DNA of 6,528 bases, taken from NCBI GenBank assembly GCA_002402125.1, contig NVVG01000098.1:5625-12152 (forward strand), given 5' to 3'. A model generated the notes under the pieces. That model saw nothing but the letters and a program-made list of their open reading frames with translations. It did not search any database and was not told the origin of the DNA. This DNA is from Moraxellaceae bacterium. Lineage in GTDB: Bacteria; Pseudomonadota; Gammaproteobacteria; Pseudomonadales; Ketobacteraceae. A program made the position numbers and the translations under genes. Positions 1-6,226 of this stretch are shown here, piece by piece (the stretch's first letter is position 1; each line of letters opens with the position of its first letter).

Positions 1-1194
1 AAATTGCTCAACAATACCGGCTACCGTTGTATGTTGATCGAAAAGGACCAACTTGGTGGCGGTCAGACATTGCAATCTCAAGGCATCATTCACGGTGGCC
101 TTAAATATGCGCTGGGAGGCAATCTCAACGCCGAATCTGATGCCATCAAAGAAATGCCTGATCGTTGGCGCAAGATGTTAAACGGTGAAGAAACTGTCAA
201 ACTCACTGGTACCAAGGTAATTTCGAAAACCCAACATATGTGGTCAACTGGAAAATTTGCTTCGAAATTCACCTCTTTTTTTGCGTCCAAGCTGATACGC
301 GGACGTATCGAAAAATTGAAAAAAGATCAAATGCCTACGATTTTTCAATCGCCGCAATTTAAAGGCAGCGTATATAAACTCACCGACCTAGTAATCGACA
401 CCCCAAGCCTTATTAAGGACTTGTACCAAGGTCTAGAGCACCAAATCCTGCAGGGCAATGCTACCGCGTTTAATGAGAAAGAAGGCTTGATTTCTGCAAC
501 CGACCTTACGTTGAACGACGGACAAAAAATACGCATCCATCATCAAACGGTTATTTTCAGCGCGGGCGCGGGCAACCAAGCATTAACCGAGTTGGCCGGC
601 ATCGAACACGCGCCAATGCAACGTCGACCATTACATATGGTCATGGTTAAACACGATTTGCCGCATTCATTGTATGCTCATGGTATCGGCAATGGTTCAA
701 AACCACGTATCACTATCACCTCCCATGCTACAGACGATGGAAAAATTGTCTGGTACCTCGGTGGCGAAATTTCCGAAACAGGCGTAGATCGCGATAAAGC
801 CGACCAAGTCACCGCCGCAAAAAAAGAGCTGGACTCACTCTTTCCTTGGCTTGATTTCAGCAACGCCGAATGGTCGACGTTTTTTATTGATCGCGCCGAA
901 CCGTTACAACAGGGATTAACCAAACCAGATTGCGCTTACGCCCATGCAGAAAAAAATGCCATCGTGACATGGCCAACAAAACTTACGCTGGCGCCGAATT
1001 TGGGTGACCGCGTACTTGAGCTAATTGAACAGCAAGGTGTTGTAAAAGGTGTTGTAAAAGGCGTGGCTAAAGGTGTTATAACAGGTATCGAAAAAGATGA
1101 GGCAAAAGACACAGACCCAAGCGCACATTCCGACGACCTGACTGCCCTGCCGCATGCGACCATTGCCACACCTAAATGGGAGTCTCTTTTCTGA
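1..1194 (+). CDS. FAD-dependent oxidoreductase, DAO family (5' end missing)
   Basis: The reading frame is open from the first base, so the true start and the N-terminal Rossmann GxGxxG lie upstream of the window. Residue numbers count the Leu codon at base 4 as 1. The fragment begins where a DAO-type protein ends its first beta-alpha-beta unit (CMLIEKD, 9-15, where the acidic residue would hold the FAD ribose). It continues with GGGQTLQSQGIIHGGLKYAL (18-37), a flavin-contacting segment like that of glycerol-3-phosphate dehydrogenase-like and L-2-hydroxyglutarate oxidase-like enzymes. VIFSAGAGN (183-191) is the second FAD-binding stretch. WPTKLTLAPNLGDRVLEL (323-340) forms the conserved C-terminal region. 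A run of GVVK-like tetrapeptides (345-361) then interrupts the tail before ATPKWESLF. The substrate cannot be read from sequence. Its stop overlaps the start of the aldo/keto reductase, which suggests co-translation. The family call is fairly secure; the specific reaction is unknown. Confidence 0.85.
   Translation, partial: KLLNNTGYRCMLIEKDQLGGGQTLQSQGIIHGGLKYALGGNLNAESDAIKEMPDRWRKMLNGEETVKLTGTKVISKTQHMWSTGKFASKFTSFFASKLIRGRIEKLKKDQMPTIFQSPQFKGSVYKLTDLVIDTPSLIKDLYQGLEHQILQGNATAFNEKEGLISATDLTLNDGQKIRIHHQTVIFSAGAGNQALTELAGIEHAPMQRRPLHMVMVKHDLPHSLYAHGIGNGSKPRITITSHATDDGKIVWYLGGEISETGVDRDKADQVTAAKKELDSLFPWLDFSNAEWSTFFIDRAEPLQQGLTKPDCAYAHAEKNAIVTWPTKLTLAPNLGDRVLELIEQQGVVKGVVKGVAKGVITGIEKDEAKDTDPSAHSDDLTALPHATIATPKWESLF
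1036..1095 (+). repeat. Degenerate 12-bp tandem repeat inside the oxidoreductase gene
   Basis: Five head-to-tail 12-base units lie in frame with the gene. Units 1 and 2 are identical (GGTGTTGTAAAA, 1036-1047 and 1048-1059). Unit 3 is GGCGTGGCTAAA, unit 4 GGTGTTATAACA and unit 5 GGTATCGAAAAA. They encode GVVK, GVVK, GVAK, GVIT and GIEK. The identity of the first two units points to recent slippage duplication, with older copies diverging downstream. Confidence 0.85.
1178..1182 (+). promoter_or_regulatory. Ribosome binding site for the aldo/keto reductase
   Basis: GGGAG lies 11 bases before the ATG at 1194, inside the last codons of the upstream gene. It supports the ATG at 1194 over the in-frame ATG at 1176, which has no purine-rich site before it. 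Confidence 0.6.
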
Positions 1195-2024
1195 TGACTT
1201 CATACTCTGATGAGTTACACTTACCTAAACGATCATTGGGCGATACTGGCATTCTTATTGCTCCCGTCAGTTTAGGCACGGTAAAGATTGGCCGCGATCA
1301 ACAGGTAAAGTATCCCGAACCCTTTACCATGCCATCAAACAAAGAAACCCTAGCATTATTTGATCTAGCACAATCCCTCGGCATCAACTGTTTGGACACC
1401 GCTCCGGCCTATGGTCGTAGCGAAGAACGCATTGGTGATATTCTTGGCAAGCGCACGCAGGAATGGGTAATTTGCACCAAAGTCGGTGAAGAATTTATTG
1501 ATGGAAAGTCACACTTTGATTTTTCCCCAGAACATACTCGCTTTAGCATAGAACGCAGTCTAAAACGATTACACAGAAACGAATTAGACATTGTGTTAAT
1601 TCATTCCGATGGTAACGACCTCGACATCATCAACCAGCAGGGTACATTAGAGGTACTCGCTGAGCTTAAACAAGCAGGCATGATCCGTGCCTTTGGCATG
1701 TCAACCAAAACCGTTGAAGGCGGCATCAAGGCATTGGAACTTTCTGACGTTGTTATGGCAACCTATAACCTGAGTCACAAAGATGAAGTGCCGGTATTGG
1801 ATTACGCAGCCAAACACAATAAAGGGATTTTTATTAAAAAGGCACTGGCTAGCGGCCACCTAGATAAAAACGCTCACCCTGACCCAGTAAAAGCTAGCAT
1901 GGAATTAACTTTCGCACATCCGGGTACAACATCCATTACTATCGGCACCATCAACAGCCAGCATTTAGCGCAAAATGTTAAAACCGCATTGGATGTGCTT
2001 AATTCAAACACTACCAACAACTAG
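1194..2024 (+). CDS. Aldo/keto reductase family oxidoreductase
   Basis: This 276-residue protein is a TIM-barrel aldo/keto reductase, expected to be a cytoplasmic NAD(P)H-dependent carbonyl reductase or dehydrogenase. The catalytic tetrad is complete: Asp68 and Tyr73 in CLDTAPAYGRSEERIG, Lys96 in VICTKVGE, and His137 in DIVLIHSDG. RSLKRLHRNELDIVLIHSD (121-139) is the typical family stretch. The C-terminal GTINSQHLAQNVKTAL (251-266) corresponds to the cofactor-phosphate-binding region (usually S/G-N-x-x-x-L-x-x-N). It is shorter than the classic AKRs of about 320 residues, so loops that shape the substrate pocket may be reduced. I chose the start at 1194 because it overlaps the upstream stop (TGATG) and has GGGAG in front; a start at 1176 would add six residues. 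The overlap with a flavin oxidoreductase suggests that the two act on related metabolites, but the substrate is unknown. Confidence 0.9.
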   Translation: MTSYSDELHLPKRSLGDTGILIAPVSLGTVKIGRDQQVKYPEPFTMPSNKETLALFDLAQSLGINCLDTAPAYGRSEERIGDILGKRTQEWVICTKVGEEFIDGKSHFDFSPEHTRFSIERSLKRLHRNELDIVLIHSDGNDLDIINQQGTLEVLAELKQAGMIRAFGMSTKTVEGGIKALELSDVVMATYNLSHKDEVPVLDYAAKHNKGIFIKKALASGHLDKNAHPDPVKASMELTFAHPGTTSITIGTINSQHLAQNVKTALDVLNSNTTNN

Positions 2025-2042
2025 CCCAAAGATAATAAAATA

Positions 2043-2540
2043 ATGGCCAACAAAGAATCCTTACGCCAAACAATCATTGATGCATTAGCGCAAGATCTTA
2101 GCACTGCCTCGAATGCTGCGGATACCGCCAGGGCAACTGCCACCAGCAAAGAGACAGTGGCGGAAAATAAATACGATACCTTTGGCTTAGAAGCATCATA
2201 CCTAGCACATGGCCAATCGATACGTGTTGAAGAGCTTCAACACGCCATTGATCATTACACGTCACTGCCGTTCAAGGCTTTTGGCGAAGACGATGAAATT
2301 GAGCTCTCCGCGACAATCGCACTAATACCTACAGACAACAATAAAAATGGCAATGAAAAGGTATTCTTCATCGGCCCTGCTGCGGGCGGATTAAAAATAC
2401 ACTGGAACAACACCGACATCATGGTGATAACTACTGGCACACCGCTTGGCCGCCAGCTATTAGGTAAACAATTAGATGATGTGGTAACGCTGATTGTTAA
2501 TCATAACCCGATAGAATACGAGATTATTGCAATTTACTAA
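2043..2540 (+). CDS. GreA/GreB-like transcription factor (stand-alone, 165 aa)
   Basis: The C-terminal half matches the GreA/GreB C-terminal FKBP-like fold. Visible landmarks are EKVFFIGPAAGGLKI (105-119), then TGTPLGRQLLGKQLDDVV (131-147) and the closing strand EYEIIAIY (158-165). The family pattern here is SPLGxALLGKxxGD. The N-terminal half (about 3-72) is predominantly helical and Ala/Thr-rich. It could form the antiparallel coiled coil that enters the RNA polymerase secondary channel. The turn would be near AENKYDTFGLEASYLA (40-55), which contains acidic Glu41 and Asp45. This stretch recalls the KENAEY tip of GreA, though I am aligning it by eye. It is close in size to GreA (about 158), but the N-terminus differs enough that I do not call it greA or greB. 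Its role is probably RNA polymerase modulation. It begins 18 bp after the aldo/keto reductase with only an A-rich leader and no clear Shine-Dalgarno, so it is probably in the same transcript. Confidence 0.8.
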   Translation: MANKESLRQTIIDALAQDLSTASNAADTARATATSKETVAENKYDTFGLEASYLAHGQSIRVEELQHAIDHYTSLPFKAFGEDDEIELSATIALIPTDNNKNGNEKVFFIGPAAGGLKIHWNNTDIMVITTGTPLGRQLLGKQLDDVVTLIVNHNPIEYEIIAIY

Positions 2541-2572
2541 TGATCTAGGCCCATTGCCAGATAACAATTTTT
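2541..2572. other. 32-bp convergent intergenic gap
   Basis: This is the space between the stop of the Gre-like gene (+) and the stop of msbA (-). It holds only a 4-bp stem (ATTG/CAAT, 2553-2568) followed by a short T run, which is too weak to call an intrinsic terminator. How transcription ends between the convergent genes is not visible. Confidence 0.6.
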
Positions 2573-4417
2573 CTAGCTATCAAACTGCAACTCATACAAC
2601 TTTTTATACGCGCCGCCAGCGACCATCAATGCTTTATGTGAGCCTTCTTCTATAATGCGGCCTTTGTCCATAACAACGATACGATCCGCCTTTTCTATTG
2701 TGGAAAGCCGATGAGCGATAACCAATGTTGTTCGTCCTTGCATGACCGATTCTAGAGCATCTTGAATATAACGCTCTGATTCTGCATCTAGCGCAGATGT
2801 TGCTTCATCGAGAATCAATACCGGCGCATCTTTTAATATAGCTCGAGCAATTGACAAGCGTTGTCGCTGACCACCTGACAAACGCCCCCCACCTTCCCCT
2901 ATAAAGGAATCCATACCAGACTCCATCCCATCAATAAACTCTTTCGCGTGCGCAGATACGACAGCCGTTTCTAACGCTTCTGGGGTTGCATTTTTTAATG
3001 ACCCATAGGCTATATTGTTTTTGACAGAATCATTAAATAATATCACTTGCTGATTCACCAGCGCGATATTGTCACGAAGATTTGCCAGTTTATAGTCACT
3101 CACATCAACTCCGTCTAGCAAAACCTGACCTTGCTGGTGATCATAAAATCGAGGTATCAAACTAACCAAGGTAGACTTTCCGCTGCCAGAATGCCCAACC
3201 AAAGCCACCGTCTCCCCAGGTTTTACCGACAAATTAATATTCTTTAACACTTCTTCTTCGTGACCTGGATAAGAGAAACTTAAGTCTTTAATTTCGATGC
3301 CACCATTGACATGATTTGATTCAAAGGTACCTTTGTCTCTTTCATTATCAAGATCCAGCACCTCAAAAATACTTTCTGCCGCGGCTATTCCACGTTGTAT
3401 CGGGTTATTGACCTCACTCAATTGACGAACAGCTTTAGGCATCATCGCAGCAGCCGTCACATAAGCAATCAGCTCTCCTGCGGTATACTCGCCCAACATG
3501 CTCATCGCCAAAAACATCATACCCGCCATCGCCAGTGCAATAAAAAACTGTAATACCGCCGTATAGATTTCGCTTAAACGAACTAACTTGATATTTTGCA
3601 ACCGATTAACTGTGCTGGATTTAACAAACCGTTCACTCTCGTATGCTTCACCGCCAAAACTTTTTACGACTTGATAACCACCCACCACCTCATTGGCAAC
3701 GTGAGTAACATCACCGATAGAGTTTTGGATTTTTTTGGTGTAACGCTTAAAATGTTTAGAGGCAAACTTTACAAAAAAACCGATCACTGGTGCTATGGCA
3801 AAAAACAATAACGTGAGCTTCCAGTTGGAATAGAACAGATAGGTTAACAACGCTATCACCGTCGCACCTTCGCGCAATATTATTTTCGACGCCCGAGTTA
3901 CTGCGTCTCTTACTTGATCCACGTTAAAGGTGATTTTTGCCAATATGCGTCCAGTATCATTGTTATCAAAATAGCTACTGGGCAATAACAAATACTTATT
4001 AAAAAGTTCCACTCGAACATCATGAATAAGCGCAAATGAAACTTGCGCTAATAAATAGTTACCTAGAAAAGAACCAATGCTACGAATCATATAAATCAAC
4101 ACGATAAGCACTGGAACAAGATAAGCTACTTTTAAACCTTCCGTAACGTTGTACCAATCGCCACCACCCAAGGCTACCAGTAGGCCACCTAATACTCCCT
4201 CTTTGTTAGGCAACCATTTAACAAAATCAAAGTCCCGTCCTTCTAGGCCGTCGATAAACAACTCCATCATGGCGGCCAACATGGGCTGTGTCGCGGCATA
4301 TGCCACAAACCCTAAGATACTGATGAAAAAAATCACCAGGTAAGGTTTGAGATAGCGCATTAAGCGCCAATAGGTTATCCACCCAGAAATACTATGGCCG
4401 TTTTTTTCATCTTGCAT
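2573..4417 (-). CDS. msbA: MsbA-type lipid A/LPS flippase, ABC transporter
   Basis: This 614-residue half-transporter has an N-terminal membrane domain and a C-terminal ATPase. It should work as an inner-membrane homodimer that flips core-lipid A to the periplasmic leaflet. Hydrophobic segments lie at about 26-52, 95-125, 181-197, 198-217, 285-308 and 312-328. The ATPase is complete: Walker A GHSGSGKST (408-416), Q-loop in ALVNQQ (452-457), signature LSGGQ (513-517), Walker B VLILDE (533-538), D-loop SALD (541-544) and H-loop His569 in IAHRLS. The FNDSVKNNIAYG stretch (461-472) closely resembles E. coli MsbA. The length exceeds E. coli MsbA (582) by about 32 residues, mostly a glycine-rich insertion in the first periplasmic loop (about 60-95). 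hldE lies upstream on the same strand, 46 bp away, which supports the LPS role over a generic lipid or drug exporter. The Shine-Dalgarno is weak (GAGAG, 11 bases before ATG). Confidence 0.95.
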   Translation of the reverse strand: MQDEKNGHSISGWITYWRLMRYLKPYLVIFFISILGFVAYAATQPMLAAMMELFIDGLEGRDFDFVKWLPNKEGVLGGLLVALGGGDWYNVTEGLKVAYLVPVLIVLIYMIRSIGSFLGNYLLAQVSFALIHDVRVELFNKYLLLPSSYFDNNDTGRILAKITFNVDQVRDAVTRASKIILREGATVIALLTYLFYSNWKLTLLFFAIAPVIGFFVKFASKHFKRYTKKIQNSIGDVTHVANEVVGGYQVVKSFGGEAYESERFVKSSTVNRLQNIKLVRLSEIYTAVLQFFIALAMAGMMFLAMSMLGEYTAGELIAYVTAAAMMPKAVRQLSEVNNPIQRGIAAAESIFEVLDLDNERDKGTFESNHVNGGIEIKDLSFSYPGHEEEVLKNINLSVKPGETVALVGHSGSGKSTLVSLIPRFYDHQQGQVLLDGVDVSDYKLANLRDNIALVNQQVILFNDSVKNNIAYGSLKNATPEALETAVVSAHAKEFIDGMESGMDSFIGEGGGRLSGGQRQRLSIARAILKDAPVLILDEATSALDAESERYIQDALESVMQGRTTLVIAHRLSTIEKADRIVVMDKGRIIEEGSHKALMVAGGAYKKLYELQFDS

Positions 4418-4439
4418 AAAGGGAATTACTCTCTAAAAA

Positions 4440-4463
4440 CCGTCGATAGAACCATCAATAGAA
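4440..4463 (-). repeat. Imperfect 12-bp direct repeat between hldE and msbA
   Basis: Read on the - strand, two adjacent 12-mers follow the hldE stop directly: TTCTATTGATGG (4463-4452) and TTCTATCGACGG (4451-4440). They differ at two positions, both T/C transitions. They fill half of the 46-bp gap. No hairpin or T run typical of a terminator accompanies them, consistent with read-through into msbA. Confidence 0.75.
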
Positions 4464-5897
4464 CTACGAATCTTCTCGGATCTTTTCAACAATTGCAGTG
4501 GTGGAACAACTATCTACCAACGACAATACCTTTACCTCTCCACCATATGATTCGACCACTTCAGCACCAACCACTTCGTCAATCGTATAATCTCCACCCT
4601 TCACCAACACATCGGGTTTAAACATATTCAGCAAATTATGCGGTGTATCTTCACCAAACGGCACCACCCAATCTACCGCACTTAATCCCGCTAATACTGC
4701 CATTCTTCGATCTACCGGATTAATTGGGCGCCCCTCGCCTTTTAACCGTTTCACCGAATCATCATCATTGATCGCCAGAATTAATCGATCTCCCTGTGCC
4801 TTGGCTTGCTCTAAATATGTCACGTGACCGGCGTGTAGAATATCGAAACAACCATTGGTCATCACGATTTTTTCACCATGCTGACGGCTATCTTCCAATA
4901 CAACTTTGAGCTGCTCGCGGGTCATCACGCCACGTTCAGACCCCATATCCTTACTAACTGCACGCCTTAACTCCGGAGCACTAATTGCTGCAGTACCCAA
5001 TTTCTTCACCACAATACTCGCCGCTATATTTGAAAGTGCCGTTGATATTGGCAACGACTCACCAGCGGCAAGTGATGCGGCCAATACCGATATCACCGTA
5101 TCTCCTGCACCGGTCACATCAAATACTTCTCGAGCACGTGCTGGGAAATGCATTTCAGATTGACCTGCCCGCAGCAACGTCATGCCATTTTCGCCGCGGG
5201 TGATCAATAACGCCTGCAACTCAAGCTCTTCCAACAATGCTAGACCACGAGAGACCAAAACTTCTTCCGTCTCACAGGCGCCAACTACAGCTTCAAACTC
5301 GGTGAGATTGGGGGTTAATAGGGTGGCACCTTTATATTTTGAAAAATCACTGCCTTTGGGGTCGGCTAGAACAGAAATACCTTGGACTTTGGCGGCATTA
5401 ATTAACGCCTGATGGTCCTGTAAACAACCTTTATTATAATCCGATAAAACCACCACACTGGCGTGGGGCAACGCCACCGTAAAGTGCTCCAACAATTCAT
5501 CTGCATCCAGGCTGGCAAAGCCCTCTTCGAAATCTAATCGGATTAACTGCTGGTGACGGCTCATAACCCGCAATTTTATGATGGTTGGGCTATCTTCAGT
5601 ACCAATAAAATCACAGGCCACACCGGCTGCGTTTAAACTAGAGGTCAATGATTTTGCCGCATCATCTTTACCGGTAACCGCTATTAACCTAGCTCCGGCT
5701 CCAAGCGCCGCTATGTTAAGCGCAACGTTTCCCGCGCCTCCAGGTCTATCTTCCACATGATTGACATGGACCACAGGTACTGGAGCTTCTGGAGATATCC
5801 TCGATGTTGGGCCATGCCAGTAGCGATCTAACATTACATCCCCCACAACCAGTACGTGGGCCTTTTCAAACGCAGGAATTCTTAGTTGCAATGTCAT
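4464..5897 (-). CDS. hldE: Bifunctional heptose-7-phosphate kinase / heptose-1-phosphate adenylyltransferase
   Basis: HldE (RfaE) phosphorylates D-glycero-beta-D-manno-heptose 7-phosphate at C1. After a phosphatase step it transfers AMP to the 1-phosphate, leading to ADP-heptose for the LPS inner core. The 477 residues equal the E. coli length. The N-terminal half (about 1-318) is a PfkB/ribokinase domain: VLVVGDVMLDRYWHG (15-29), substrate-binding RPGGAGNVALN (51-61), and the kinase signature DVTGAGDT (260-267) with catalytic Asp266. The C-terminal half (about 342-477) is a cytidylyltransferase-like nucleotidyltransferase: TNGCFDILHAGHVTYL (347-362) with the HxGH motif at 355-358, then KRLKGEGRP (383-391), DVLVKGGDY (429-437) and the end motif SCSTTAIVEKI. 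Both activities should be intact. It is cytoplasmic. GGAG lies 10 bases before its ATG. It is probably the first gene of an hldE-msbA operon. Confidence 0.97.
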   Translation of the reverse strand: MTLQLRIPAFEKAHVLVVGDVMLDRYWHGPTSRISPEAPVPVVHVNHVEDRPGGAGNVALNIAALGAGARLIAVTGKDDAAKSLTSSLNAAGVACDFIGTEDSPTIIKLRVMSRHQQLIRLDFEEGFASLDADELLEHFTVALPHASVVVLSDYNKGCLQDHQALINAAKVQGISVLADPKGSDFSKYKGATLLTPNLTEFEAVVGACETEEVLVSRGLALLEELELQALLITRGENGMTLLRAGQSEMHFPARAREVFDVTGAGDTVISVLAASLAAGESLPISTALSNIAASIVVKKLGTAAISAPELRRAVSKDMGSERGVMTREQLKVVLEDSRQHGEKIVMTNGCFDILHAGHVTYLEQAKAQGDRLILAINDDDSVKRLKGEGRPINPVDRRMAVLAGLSAVDWVVPFGEDTPHNLLNMFKPDVLVKGGDYTIDEVVGAEVVESYGGEVKVLSLVDSCSTTAIVEKIREDS

Positions 5898-5907
5898 CTA
5901 CCGTATT

Positions 5908-5911
5908 CTCC
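5908..5911 (-). promoter_or_regulatory. Ribosome binding site of hldE
   Basis: GGAG on the - strand sits 10 bases before the hldE ATG. It agrees with a start at 5897, which gives exactly the E. coli HldE length. Confidence 0.65.
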
Positions 5912-5981
5912 AACTGAGGCATATAGCAAGTAACCACTTACTAACTTAGTGCTTTTAGGGACCATTTTACCTTACTTTTAC

Positions 5982-5998
5982 GCTATATAGCACCAACC
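5982..5998 (-). promoter_or_regulatory. Possible extended -10 promoter of hldE, overlapping a palindrome
   Basis: On the - strand, GGTGCTATATAGC contains TGnTATATA, which resembles an extended -10 element about 85 bases before the hldE start. No good -35 is seen (TTCAAT at 6010-6005, spacing 15). The TATATA lies in the perfect palindrome GCTATATAGC (5982-5991), so it could instead be, or also be, a protein binding site. Confidence 0.25.
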
Positions 5999-6049
5999 GG
6001 ATAAATTGAAGCGGGAAATGTTGCATTCTACTGTACCCGAGCACTCATG

Positions 6050-6072
6050 AAAGGGTAAAATATGCGCCCTTT
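6050..6072. repeat. Inverted repeat AAAGGG-N11-CCCTTT
   Basis: The arms are perfect 6-mers (6050-6055 and 6067-6072) around an 11-base AT-rich spacer. Beyond one mismatch, two more outer pairs match (AT/AT). Neither strand has a long T run after the second arm, so an intrinsic terminator is unlikely. An operator-like dyad, or chance, are the remaining readings. Confidence 0.5.
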
Positions 6073-6214
6073 GATATTGATAAACCAACGCTGCCGGAGC
6101 CTGTGACATTAATATGATCAAAACCATTATGGTCCAATCTATCACAGCCAATTCCAGACCCAATCGAAATATCGCTGAAACACGGCTCGCAAACGCCGGG
6201 TGTTTAGTAGACAT

Positions 6215-6218
6215 GGAG
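6215..6218 (+). promoter_or_regulatory. Ribosome binding site of waaG
   Basis: GGAG is 8 bases before the GTG at 6227. It decides the start in favour of this GTG, where the protein begins in register with E. coli WaaG. Confidence 0.65.
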
Positions 6219-6226
6219 TTGAATGC

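Larger units (their letters stand above)
5898..6226. other. 329-bp divergent intergenic region between hldE and waaG
   Basis: This region should carry the outward promoters for hldE (left) and waaG (right). It contains ribosome binding sites at both ends, a perfect 10-bp palindrome (5982-5991), an inverted repeat (6050-6072), and a doubled TTGATA (6071-6082) that has no well-spaced -10 partner. I saw no JUMPstart/ops element (GGCGGTAG), tRNA or intrinsic terminator. Two unconvincing open frames cross it: a - strand frame (TTG at 6277 or ATG at 6214 to 5978) with one hydrophobic stretch, and a 38-codon + strand frame (6114-6230). Neither has a good ribosome binding site or a recognisable domain. 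Confidence 0.7.

Noticed and set aside
1176..1193. In-frame upstream ATG at 1176 as start of the aldo/keto reductase.
   Set aside because: It has no ribosome binding site and would add six residues. ATG at 1194 has GGGAG before it and overlaps the upstream stop in a typical coupled arrangement.
2553..2572. Possible intrinsic terminator after the Gre-like gene: ATTG/CAAT stem followed by TTTTT.
   Set aside because: The stem is only 4 bp with one G-C pair at the closing side and an 8-base loop, too weak to stand as a terminator.
4906..5412. Several + strand open frames of 70-85 codons opposite hldE, and similar frames opposite msbA and the left operon.
   Set aside because: They lie wholly inside well-supported genes on the other strand or in another frame and show only shadow composition, with no domain of their own.
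6071..6118. waaG promoter from the doubled TTGATA (6071-6082) with TATGAT (6113-6118) as -10.
   Set aside because: The spacing is about 30 bases or more, far from the usual 16-18, so the pair does not form a sigma-70 promoter.
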